From assembly GCA_002424095.1 (NCBI GenBank), contig DIPL01000003.1, positions 96,785-112,231 of the forward strand: 15,447 bases of DNA, given 5' to 3'. The notes beneath the pieces are model-generated. The model made no database searches. It was given only the letters and a program-made list of their open reading frames with translations, and was not told the origin of the DNA. Shown piece by piece: positions 1 to 7,534 of this stretch; the first letter of the stretch is position 1, and the number at the start of each line of letters is the position of its first letter. The translations under genes were made by a program, and so were the position numbers. Source of the DNA: Christensenella sp. UBA5489 (lineage in GTDB: Bacteria; Bacillota; Clostridia; Christensenellales; UBA1242).

Positions 1-1607
1 GTGAAAATCAAAATTCTCAAAGTGTGAAAAACAGCGAAAGTAGCGAGATTGAAAGTGGAGAAAGTTTAAACAAAGAAACACAATCTAGTCAAGTCGAGCA
101 GAAAATAGAACAAGCCGAAAATAAAGACGATTCCGACGACGATGAAAAAAAAAAGACTTTAAAATCGAATGAAAATATTAACGAAAAATCACAAATTTTA
201 AAAGATGATAACCTTGATAAATTTGATAGCGAAAACAATAGAAACTCCACCAACGAAAACAATGACTCTGATGGAAATGTCGAACAAAATTTAAAACAAG
301 AAAGTCAACAGTCCGAAATCAAGCAAGAAATTGAAAAAACTAAACAGCAAGCAGGGCAAGATTTCAAAGTTGAGTATAAAAACGAACAAAAAGTTGAGTC
401 GAGTTCTGAACCCAAACAGATTGAAGTTGATGGCGAATACAAAGAAGAACCTGACGGAATTTTTGACGAAGATGGAAATTTCCGATATGAAAGCGGTGCT
501 TATTATGATGCACGTGGCTTTTATCATGACGAACACGGTGGCTGGTATGATTCAAAACTGAATTATCATAAAGAAGGGGAGCCAGGAGACACAGAAGAAA
601 AAAATGATTCAGCGGGCGAGGAAATGAAAAAGATTCCGCTTGATGAGAATGTAATATCTTTACAACCTGACGATTGGGATGAAGAACCAATAAGTAAGGC
701 TACAAGCACAACAAATACAACACAAAGTGCTGAAACTCAAAATGCAAACCGCCCCGAGATAATCGAAAATGTCGACGGAGTCAATGTCTTGATGCCTTTT
801 GATGATGAGGAGGAAGAGGAACAGCAATCTGCAACTGTTGAAGAAATAATAAAACAATATTCCAGTGCCTATAACATAGAACCTGAAAAAGCAAGCGACA
901 GTGCAGGGCAAGAAAAAGATGATAACTTAAACAAACGACTAAAAAAAGAATTGGACAATGACTTTGGATTTAGCCAACTTTCCAAATCGGCAGAGAAACA
1001 AACTAAAACTCAAAAAATCGAAGAGGAAAAGGTTGAAACAATAGAACAAAAAGAACCGAAGGAAAAAACCGAAAGCGGTATAGATGGCGAAAGTGCAAGG
1101 GTAGAAGAAACGACAGGCAGTGCGGGCGGTGAGCGAGAAAGGGTAGAGACAACAGCAGATAGGAACGACGAAGTAAAGGAAAAAGAAAAACCTGAAACCG
1201 AAAAAAGTGGAACTGAACCAGGACGACGTCCTGGTAGACCGAGAAAAGTTGTTGATACTGATGCCGAGCCAAAACCGAAACGACGTCCCGGTAGGCCGAG
1301 AAAAGCTGTTGACGCTGATGCTGAGCCAAAACCGAAACGACGTCCTGGTAGACCAAAAAAAGCCGTGGATGCTGATGCCGAGCCAAAACCGAAACGACGT
1401 CCCGGTAGGCCGAGAAAAAGTGAAACGGTAAACAAAGAAGCTTCAAATAATGAAAAAGATGATGAATGCGATGAGAAATTAGATGATATTGATGCATTAA
1501 ATCAAAAAATTGCCAAAGAGAATGAAAAACTCAAAAAGCAACAGGGTGAATTAAAAGACCAACTTGACGAAGCAATTTCCATTATAGATGATGACAAGGA
1601 AGAATAG
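1..1607 (+). CDS. Acidic, disordered AT-hook-like repeat protein (5' end outside window)
   Basis: I do not recognise a named family. The frame is open from the first bases of the window, and the codons before the first possible start (GTG at 24) have the same Ser/Asn/Gln/Glu bias, so the gene very probably begins upstream. Residue numbers here count from that GTG. Residues 1-135 are low-complexity and highly charged. Residues 136-182 hold an aromatic/Gly/Asp repeat block (GIFDEDGNF, GAYYDARGFY, GGWYDSKLNYH). Residues 401-465 hold four RRPGRP(R/K)K units spaced exactly 19 residues apart, joined by acidic/Pro/Lys linkers. The end (about 482-527) is predicted coiled coil with an acidic tail. There is no signal peptide or membrane segment in the visible part. 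GRP flanked by Arg/Lys is the core of the AT-hook, which binds the minor groove of AT-rich DNA, but these units have Pro where the classic motif has Arg before GRP. DNA binding is therefore inference; an RNA- or membrane-associated scaffold is also possible. Confidence 0.75.
   Translation, partial: ENQNSQSVKNSESSEIESGESLNKETQSSQVEQKIEQAENKDDSDDDEKKKTLKSNENINEKSQILKDDNLDKFDSENNRNSTNENNDSDGNVEQNLKQESQQSEIKQEIEKTKQQAGQDFKVEYKNEQKVESSSEPKQIEVDGEYKEEPDGIFDEDGNFRYESGAYYDARGFYHDEHGGWYDSKLNYHKEGEPGDTEEKNDSAGEEMKKIPLDENVISLQPDDWDEEPISKATSTTNTTQSAETQNANRPEIIENVDGVNVLMPFDDEEEEEQQSATVEEIIKQYSSAYNIEPEKASDSAGQEKDDNLNKRLKKELDNDFGFSQLSKSAEKQTKTQKIEEEKVETIEQKEPKEKTESGIDGESARVEETTGSAGGERERVETTADRNDEVKEKEKPETEKSGTEPGRRPGRPRKVVDTDAEPKPKRRPGRPRKAVDADAEPKPKRRPGRPKKAVDADAEPKPKRRPGRPRKSETVNKEASNNEKDDECDEKLDDIDALNQKIAKENEKLKKQQGELKDQLDEAISIIDDDKEE
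1224..1418 (+). repeat. 57-bp tandem repeat encoding AT-hook-like units
   Basis: Units begin with CGACGTC at 1224, 1281, 1338 and 1395, exactly 57 bp apart; the fourth is cut to about 24 bp of the unit. Each encodes RRPGRP(R/K)K plus a linker like AVDADAEPKPK. Units 1 and 3 share CCTGGTAGACC, while units 2 and 4 share CCCGGTAGGCC, so the array looks like a duplicated two-unit (114-bp) block. The repeat is visibly richer in G+C than the surrounding gene. Confidence 0.9.
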
Positions 1608-1727
1608 TAGAAATATAAAAAAATAAATCAAAAATTTTTAAACTCAATTTAATTTGAGAAATGGCATTAATTATATAAACAGACAAAAACTTATATTATA
1701 CTTACTTGCATCGTATTTATTAATTAG

Positions 1728-3539
1728 ATGAAAACAACTGGATTTGTTTGGAAATATTTAAAAAATTATAAATCACATTTTTTAACAGGGCTGACACTTT
1801 CGGGCGTCAGCGTTGTTTTTATGCTTATTTTGCCGCAAATCACACAGCTTTTCATAGACTCAATTCTCGATTATTCTGGTGCCGACCCTGATAAAATCAG
1901 TATGTTTTGGATTTGGCTTGTCGAAACTTTTGGAACTTTCACTTTTGAAAATCTGATTATTACCATTAGTTTGTTTTTCTTAATTTGCGCCTTACTCAAA
2001 AATATTGCCAATTTTTTTTCAATGCAGTTACTTCTTCACGCAAGTTCAGAGTCTTGCGGATTACTTCGTTCTGATTGCTTCAAGCGTCTTGCACAAAGCA
2101 GCGGTTATCCGCTTAAATATGAAGTTTATGTCAACTTTACAAACGATATTTCGAATTTCTATTCGCTCATATATTCATCATATCCGCTTTTTTTTAGTTC
2201 GGCATTAAAAGTTTTTATTGTGCTGATTCTTTTATTTTCTCTTGATACAAGCGTTGCAATTTGTCTTTTAGCATTTATTTTAATTATGATTTTTGTAGGG
2301 TTTTCGAGCAATAAAAAAACCGCTAAATATTTCAATGAAATAAGAAATAAAAGAGGTAGAATGCAGCAGGTTGCGGAAGAGGCTGTTTCAGAAGTTAGAG
2401 AAATTAAACTTTTTAATCGTGAAAATTATGCGTTGCAAAAATATAGTATTTCTGGCGAAGATTTTTTAAATTCAAATGTTGCTGGCTATTCTTATATGAA
2501 TAGAATTATGCTACTCGTTGAAATCCTTAAAGTTTCTGCATTTACAATCACAATTATTATTTCAATAATAAATTGCTTGAATGGCGTTTTGTCGGTCGGT
2601 TTTTTTGTTTTAATTTTAGCGTATGCGTGGCACGCAGTTTCAGCAACGCAAAGCTTTATAAAAAGTGTTCAGAGTATAATCTCACGGCATGTGCGAGTTG
2701 CGAGAACAGAATTATTTTTGAAATTTAAACGTTCCGAAAAAGAATTTAAGCCGAAATCTGATGATGTGCTTAATATTGAAATTAAAAACACTACGGTTCG
2801 CCTTAATGAAAGAAAAATTTTTAACGAATTAAATTTAAAATTGCCGTATGGGAAACACTATGGAATTATAATGGGACAAGGTGAAGGTAAGTCGGCTTTT
2901 GCAAAAATGTTGCTGAAATTTTATAGAGTTGAAATTGGTGAAATTTCAATTGCTGGGCAAAATATAAACGACTATAACATTTTGGCACTGAGAGATTGTT
3001 TTTCTTATATTTCGCAAGAGCCATATATATTCGAGGACACTCTTTTGAACAATATTGTTTTGTTTGACGACTTTGATGCAGAAAAACTTGCAAATGCAAT
3101 CAGAATTTGCGGACTTGAAAATTTAATAAAAAAACTTCCAGATGGTCTTGGACATAGATTCTTGGAAAGAGGTGCTAAGATTTCATCGCAGGAAAGACAG
3201 CAAATAAATTTTGCAAGAGCGATATATAAAAATGCTCCGATTTTATTAATTGATTCGGCATTTAATAAATATAATCAAAATTTTGCTAAATTAATTATAA
3301 AAGAATTTATGCAGTTTTATTCAAACCGAACAGTTTTATTACTAAGCGAAAGATTTGAAGATGTTGAATTTTGCGATGTTATAGTTTACGTAAAAAATGG
3401 TCAAGTTGAAGAAAAGGGAAGTTTAGAAAAATTAAGAAAAGATAAAAAAGAATTTTATAATCGTTACTTAAAAAATAGTACAAGGAAAAAACCAAAAGCA
3501 AAACGGCAATCCGCAAAACAAAAACCGCAAAGAACGTAG
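1728..3539 (+). CDS. ABC exporter-type permease/ATP-binding protein with degenerate ATPase site (first of pair)
   Basis: This is a half-size ABC exporter of 603 residues, a normal length for the type. Hydrophobic segments lie near residues 18-40, 70-92, 150-195 and 263-300, followed by a nucleotide-binding domain from about 345. Recognisable motifs are Walker A at 382-389 (MGQGEGKS, with Met for the usual first Gly), Q-loop Gln430 (SQEP) and Walker B ending at Asp509. The signature is ISSQE (485-489) instead of LSGGQ. The residue after Walker B, normally the catalytic Glu, is Ser510, and the H-loop His is Glu541 (LSERF). The last 20 or so residues are basic. It sits 88 bp before a second gene of the same build, so the two probably form a heterodimer in the membrane. 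Substrate unknown. ATP binding looks possible, but hydrolysis at its own Walker site looks impaired. The ATG start has no clear Shine-Dalgarno sequence; the N-terminus fits exporter starts. Confidence 0.85.
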   Translation: MKTTGFVWKYLKNYKSHFLTGLTLSGVSVVFMLILPQITQLFIDSILDYSGADPDKISMFWIWLVETFGTFTFENLIITISLFFLICALLKNIANFFSMQLLLHASSESCGLLRSDCFKRLAQSSGYPLKYEVYVNFTNDISNFYSLIYSSYPLFFSSALKVFIVLILLFSLDTSVAICLLAFILIMIFVGFSSNKKTAKYFNEIRNKRGRMQQVAEEAVSEVREIKLFNRENYALQKYSISGEDFLNSNVAGYSYMNRIMLLVEILKVSAFTITIIISIINCLNGVLSVGFFVLILAYAWHAVSATQSFIKSVQSIISRHVRVARTELFLKFKRSEKEFKPKSDDVLNIEIKNTTVRLNERKIFNELNLKLPYGKHYGIIMGQGEGKSAFAKMLLKFYRVEIGEISIAGQNINDYNILALRDCFSYISQEPYIFEDTLLNNIVLFDDFDAEKLANAIRICGLENLIKKLPDGLGHRFLERGAKISSQERQQINFARAIYKNAPILLIDSAFNKYNQNFAKLIIKEFMQFYSNRTVLLLSERFEDVEFCDVIVYVKNGQVEEKGSLEKLRKDKKEFYNRYLKNSTRKKPKAKRQSAKQKPQRT

Positions 3540-3627
3540 AAAAATAAAGAAAAATATTTATAAAAAATCAACAAAAAATTAAATTATGGGAAATTCAAAA
3601 TAATAAAAGGGATATAAAGCAATAAAA

Positions 3628-5379
3628 ATGAAGAGAAAATTTATTTCAGTTTTATTTCAAAATAAAAATTTTGTTTTTATGCTGGCGGTGCTTGCAATTT
3701 TTTCAAATATTTTTGCTCAACTTGTTCCTTATTTTCAAGGTCTCATTGTTGAAAACACTCTTATATCGCAAGATATGCAAGAACTTATTTTGCTTTGTCT
3801 TATAATTTTTTCCGTGCTTATTTTGGATTCAGTATGTAGGCTTTTCTTTAATTCTTTTATGTTAAAATACGGTTATCGAACGGCAAAAAACATTCAATTA
3901 CAAATTTTCCAGCAAATTTTGGGGCGGTCGTATGATTTTTTTGAAGAGAAAAGCAGAGGAGATATTTTATATCGCATAAACACATATATCTATAATGTAG
4001 GAAATTTTATTTCAAGAGATTTAGCAGATTTGGCAATTTCAATTGCTCGAATTTTGATGATTTTTGTTTTTTTATTTGTTTTAGAATCATATTTTGCCCT
4101 GTTTATGTTGGCTTTATATGGATTTATTTTAGTGATAATGATAATTTATTCAAGAATAATAACTAAAAAAGCAAAAATTATGAAAGACAAAGAAATTCAT
4201 AGAAATGCAATGATTTTGCAAAATATTGAGGGGCTTGAAACTTATTTGGCTTTTAATACCAGCGGAAGATATTTAGATTATTATAGTAAAATTAATTCAT
4301 CATACGGCGAAGTAAGGAGCGAATATTACCGTATTTTTCATTTTTTCATTCCGCTAATTGATTTTTTAGTTTGTTTGGGAACGGTTCTTATTTATATTAT
4401 TGTTTCAACTTATACTATTCATATATTGCAAATAGGTATTGTCGTTGCAGCACTTTCTTATGTCTCATCAATGATTCCTCCAATGGAGTCAATGACAAGA
4501 GGGATTGCGGATTTTGTGGATACTTCGGTTGTTGTTGATGAAGTTTTTGAATATGCAAATGAAGATTTTGGAGAACGTAAAAAGATTAAAAAGAGAAAAC
4601 AAAAGAAGCAACAGGGCAAAAAAGCAAAGCAGAATGATGAGAAAGATGAAAAAAATCAAAGCGGAAGTGAAGAGCAGTGCAATGAATATTTGCCGTTATG
4701 TTGTGATATAAATGCAACCGCTGAAAATCAAAAAATTGATATTATTTGTGAAAATTTATGTTATAAAAACGAAAAAAGTAGCACGGATATACAAAATCTA
4801 AATTTAAAAATTAAAGCGAACGAAAAAGTTTTGATTGTAGGAGAATCTGGAAGCGGAAAAACTGTTTTTGCTGGTCTTTTATGTGGATTATATAAGCCTG
4901 ATAGCGGTAAAATTTTATTTAACAACGTTGAAATTAATGGTTTAAGCAAGAAAAACTTATCAGATTTAATCTCAATGACATCGGATTTTGTTAGTATTTT
5001 CAAGGCGAGTGTTTATGAAAACATTAAATTTGCAAAACCAAATGCAAGTGAAAAAGAAATTGACAATGCAATTAAATTCTCAGGTTTAAAAAGAATTACA
5101 GATACACTTAATCGTGGGAAAAATACGGCCATTAATCCCTATTATATTTCCGAAGGAGATAAGCAACTGATTTCGTTTGCGAGAATTATTTTAAAAGATA
5201 CGCCTATTGTGATTGTCGACGAAGTTTCACGGGATATGGGAACAAACGTTAGAAAAAAATTTATGAAAAACTTAAAAAAGTTTGTGAAAGAAAAAACACT
5301 TATATATATTTCAGAATACGACAATGTCGATTTCGAATTCGATAAAGTCATCCAGTTTAATAAGATTAACAAAAGATAA
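3628..5379 (+). CDS. ABC exporter-type permease/ATP-binding protein with degenerate signature and H-loop (second of pair)
   Basis: This is a 583-residue half-transporter with the exporter layout: about six hydrophobic segments in residues 15-300, then a nucleotide-binding domain from about 370. Walker A is canonical (GESGSGKT, 405-412), and Walker B keeps both Asp531 and catalytic Glu532. Three other motifs are altered: Asp453 stands where the Q-loop Gln is expected, the signature is ISEGD (507-511), and Glu563 replaces the H-loop His (ISEYD). The D-loop is also not SALD. A long A-rich insert gives a Lys/Gln/Glu-rich linker at about 316-370, between the two domains. It probably pairs with the gene just upstream. 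In such a heterodimer this subunit would supply the better Walker A/B, but the partner's signature is ISSQE, so neither composite site is standard. Substrate unknown. Alternatives are a regulatory or ATP-gated membrane complex rather than an active pump. Confidence 0.85.
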   Translation: MKRKFISVLFQNKNFVFMLAVLAIFSNIFAQLVPYFQGLIVENTLISQDMQELILLCLIIFSVLILDSVCRLFFNSFMLKYGYRTAKNIQLQIFQQILGRSYDFFEEKSRGDILYRINTYIYNVGNFISRDLADLAISIARILMIFVFLFVLESYFALFMLALYGFILVIMIIYSRIITKKAKIMKDKEIHRNAMILQNIEGLETYLAFNTSGRYLDYYSKINSSYGEVRSEYYRIFHFFIPLIDFLVCLGTVLIYIIVSTYTIHILQIGIVVAALSYVSSMIPPMESMTRGIADFVDTSVVVDEVFEYANEDFGERKKIKKRKQKKQQGKKAKQNDEKDEKNQSGSEEQCNEYLPLCCDINATAENQKIDIICENLCYKNEKSSTDIQNLNLKIKANEKVLIVGESGSGKTVFAGLLCGLYKPDSGKILFNNVEINGLSKKNLSDLISMTSDFVSIFKASVYENIKFAKPNASEKEIDNAIKFSGLKRITDTLNRGKNTAINPYYISEGDKQLISFARIILKDTPIVIVDEVSRDMGTNVRKKFMKNLKKFVKEKTLIYISEYDNVDFEFDKVIQFNKINKR

Positions 5380-5396
5380 AATTTAAAAAATTAAGA

Positions 5397-5424
5397 TAAT
5401 TAAATTTATTCAAAAGTTTAATTA
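5397..5424. terminator. Weak AT-only hairpin after the ABC pair
   Basis: TAATTAAA and TTTAATTA form an 8-bp stem around a 12-nt loop, 18 bp after the second ABC gene. The stem has no G-C pair and no T-run follows on the + strand, so a role as terminator is doubtful. Confidence 0.2.
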
Positions 5425-5515
5425 TAAAAAGCATTTAATGAAATGAATATTCAAAAATTATAAAATCCAAACAATTAAAATTTGCGAAAGTTTCGTTTTG
5501 AATAAATAAAGTTGT

Positions 5516-5562
5516 AAAAAAAGCATTTTAAGTGAAAATTTCAAAGAATTACATTAAAATGC
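5516..5562 (-). terminator. Likely intrinsic terminator of the glp-like operon
   Basis: Read on the - strand, GCATTTTAA (5562-5554) is followed by a 22-nt loop, then its complement TTAAAATGC (5531-5523), then seven consecutive T (5522-5516). This hairpin-plus-T-tract lies about 45 bp past the stop codon of the DUF1667 gene and is the natural end of the leftward operon. The stem is AT-rich, so efficiency may be modest. Confidence 0.55.
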
Positions 5563-5583
5563 GTCGAATTTTTCTTAAAATGC
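5554..5583 (+). repeat. Direct repeat TTAAAATGC next to the glp terminator
   Basis: TTAAAATGC occurs at 5554-5562 and 5575-5583, start to start 21 bp (two helical turns), and its inverse complement GCATTTTAA at 5523-5531. Either direct copy could pair with the inverse copy, giving alternative hairpins before the T-tract on the - strand. Confidence 0.5.
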
Positions 5584-5606
5584 CTTTGTTTAATTTTTGT
5601 TTGTTT

Positions 5607-5963
5607 TCACAACGTTTTATTGTGAAAGCCTGTTATGACGACATCGGCGTCCGTGTTAAGAATATTTTTTAAAGCAATATCTCCTATATTAAAACTTTTT
5701 TTCGTTGGAATTTTTTTGATTTCTTTAATGGTTTCGAAAACTAAACTTTTAGGAATTGGCAAGGTTGTCTTTACAAAATATATTTTATCTTTGTTATCAA
5801 TTGAACAAGTAACAATTCGTTTCGGATTAGTAATTTCGCTTTTTCCGTATTCATTGCCACGCATACACAAATTTCCGCTGACTTTAATTTCATCATTTAT
5901 TTTCTCAATTTTTAAATTGCATCCGACTGGACAAACGATACAAGTTGTTTCTTTTAATAACAT
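5607..5963 (-). CDS. DUF1667 Fe-S protein, small subunit of the glp-like dehydrogenase
   Basis: This 118-residue protein matches the DUF1667 (COG3862) type in length and motif. It begins with a cysteine set C8-x2-C11-x3-C15-x17-C33 (CIVCPVGC ... GNLCMRG), which resembles the [4Fe-4S] site at the start of molybdopterin oxidoreductases. Genes of this family usually sit beside GlpA- and GlpB-like flavoproteins in anaerobes, as here. It is thought to be an electron-transfer or assembly partner of that dehydrogenase. There is no signal peptide or membrane segment. A good ribosome binding site (AAAAGGA, about 7 nt before ATG) supports the start. The gene lies 269 bp after the GlpB-like gene, an unusually wide gap for this trio. 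Confidence 0.85.
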   Translation of the reverse strand: MLLKETTCIVCPVGCNLKIEKINDEIKVSGNLCMRGNEYGKSEITNPKRIVTCSIDNKDKIYFVKTTLPIPKSLVFETIKEIKKIPTKKSFNIGDIALKNILNTDADVVITGFHNKTL

Positions 5964-6232
5964 TTTAATTCCTTTTAAATTTTGACGAATTTTTAAATTG
6001 TTTTTTATTTTTTTTCTATAAAAATTCCATACTTTTGCTTATAAATTATAATTTCTTTAAAATTTGTAAAAGATTGTTTTTTGCAATATTGCTTTTATTT
6101 CTTTCAAAGCCTTTTCTATAAAAGTATAATTCTTATCAAAATTAATTTTCTTAAAATTTTTACGAAAGATAATTACGCCATTTTGATTAAATTATAAAAT
6201 ATTGTTTTTTAAAAATGTAATCTTAGGAAACT
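5964..6232. other. Intergenic gap inside the glp-like operon with an imperfect ~100-bp repeat
   Basis: This 269-bp gap separates the GlpB-like and DUF1667 genes. TTTTCTATAAAA occurs at 6012-6023 and again at 6112-6123, exactly 100 bp apart, and the flanks also align loosely (for example TTAAAATTT followed by an AAAGAT at matching distance). A 44-codon frame, open on the - strand from 6191 to its stop at 6057, has no ATG, GTG or usable TTG start. A perfect palindrome GCAATATTGC lies at 6083-6092. I see no convincing intact gene. Confidence 0.45.
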
Positions 6233-7462
6233 TTAAAGTATATCTACAAAAAGGTCGTTGACTACATCATCAAGTTTTACATCAATTTCTTGCAACTCTC
6301 CTGAATTAAGAGCAACACTAAATTTTTTTGCAATTGTTTTTTCGCCACAATTAACTACAATTGTTTTTCTTAAAAGTTGATTTTTATTTCTGAAATATAT
6401 CTTAAAATTTCCGTTTTGATTTAGGTTTACTTTTTGTGGAATTGTGTATGAAATCTTGTCGGAAAATTTTATATCTATTTTTTTATTTAGTTTCGTAATT
6501 TCACCTTTGGCATATTTGCTTGCACTGATGCCTGCAATTTCACCTTCAATTGTTGCGTTGTCGGCAAGGTCGTGAATGTGAAGTACGTTGCCTGAAACGA
6601 AAACACCGCTTAAACTACTTTCACGGTTTTCATCCACTACGAAACTTTTGTTTTTCGGCGAAACTTCAACTTGCCCATCAAAAATTTCCATTTCAGGAAT
6701 AAGTCCAACTGAAAGAATAACACAATCGCATTCAATAAATTTTTCAGTATTTGGCAATGGTTGCAGATTTTCATCAACTTGTGCATAAAAAACACCTTCG
6801 ACTCTATCCGTGCCGATAACTCGTGTGATTGTATGGCAAGTTAAGAGCGGAATATTGAAATCATCTAAACATTGAACAATATTACGTTTCAGTCCCGCTG
6901 TGTTTTTCATAATTTCAAAAACTTTTAAAACTGCAACTCCTTCATACGTCAATCTTCTTGCCATAATAAGTCCAATATCGCCACTTCCGAGAATAACGGC
7001 TTTTTTGCCAGGTTTTTGGTTGTAAAATGAAATCATTTTTTGCACTGTGCCTGCTGTATATATTCCTGATGGCCTACTTCCCGCAAGGTTTATTTGTCCA
7101 GCGGTACGTTCTCTTGAACCGCTTGAAAGAACAATTGCTTTTGCGTTTACTATGCTATGTTGTCCTTCTTTTAAAATACCAACTTTGTTTTGTGAAGCAC
7201 TATATGCGAATGTGTTTAAACTTACGTCGATATTTTGCTTTTCAACTTCCAGTGCTAAATGGTAAGCATATTCAGGACCAGTCAATTCTTTATTAAAATA
7301 TTTAAGTCCGAATCCGTTATGAATACATTGGTTTAGTATGCCTCCGAGTTTTTCATCTTTTTCTATTATTAAAGTTTCACAGCCATTTTGATGTGCTTTA
7401 AGTGCAGCAGCCATTCCAGAAGGACCGCCGCCAATTACAACTACGTCATACGTTTTTTTCAT
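6233..7462 (-). CDS. GlpB-like FAD/NAD(P)-dependent oxidoreductase
   Basis: This 409-residue soluble flavoprotein belongs to the pyridine nucleotide-disulfide oxidoreductase fold. An N-terminal FAD-binding GGGPSG (11-16) is followed by Glu34 at the end of the second strand and by the LGGILNQCIHNGFG block (39-52) typical of the glp-like family. A second nucleotide-binding motif, LGSGDIG, lies near residue 160. The GNVLHIHDLADNA segment near 290 is the second FAD contact. About 85 C-terminal residues form a beta-rich extension. It lies 72 bp after the GlpA-like gene, with AAAAGG placed 6 nt before ATG. The family role is electron transfer from the GlpA-type dehydrogenase in anaerobic glycerol-3-phosphate or related oxidation; the electron acceptor cannot be read from the sequence. 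Databases often call it only 'FAD-dependent oxidoreductase'. Confidence 0.85.
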   Translation of the reverse strand: MKKTYDVVVIGGGPSGMAAALKAHQNGCETLIIEKDEKLGGILNQCIHNGFGLKYFNKELTGPEYAYHLALEVEKQNIDVSLNTFAYSASQNKVGILKEGQHSIVNAKAIVLSSGSRERTAGQINLAGSRPSGIYTAGTVQKMISFYNQKPGKKAVILGSGDIGLIMARRLTYEGVAVLKVFEIMKNTAGLKRNIVQCLDDFNIPLLTCHTITRVIGTDRVEGVFYAQVDENLQPLPNTEKFIECDCVILSVGLIPEMEIFDGQVEVSPKNKSFVVDENRESSLSGVFVSGNVLHIHDLADNATIEGEIAGISASKYAKGEITKLNKKIDIKFSDKISYTIPQKVNLNQNGNFKIYFRNKNQLLRKTIVVNCGEKTIAKKFSVALNSGELQEIDVKLDDVVNDLFVDIL

Positions 7463-7534
7463 ACTTAACCTTTTAAATTTTGAAAGATTTATTGAATAAA
7501 AAATACTTATCTATATTTCTCAAATAAAAAATAA

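Noticed and set aside
1010..1435. Open frame on the - strand with a Gly/Phe/Ser-Ala repeat opposite the AT-hook-like array
   Set aside because: It is the mirror of the 57-bp repeat, whose period is a multiple of three and keeps all frames open; no ribosome binding site or homology.
1641..1660. Small hairpin CTCAA...TTGAG after the AT-hook-like gene
   Set aside because: Only five base pairs and no following T-run, so not called as a terminator.
1641..1702. Promoter before the first ABC gene (TTGAGA at 1654, TATAAA at 1674, TATACT at 1697)
   Set aside because: No pair of boxes has a 16-18 bp spacer, so no specific promoter can be supported.
5635..5985. Open frame on the + strand opposite the DUF1667 gene
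   Set aside because: The - strand has the cysteine motif, a ribosome binding site and operon context; the + strand product is only a hydrophobic shadow.
6083..6092. Perfect palindrome GCAATATTGC
   Set aside because: Only 10 bp in very AT-rich DNA, no loop, T-run or second copy seen; chance is likely.
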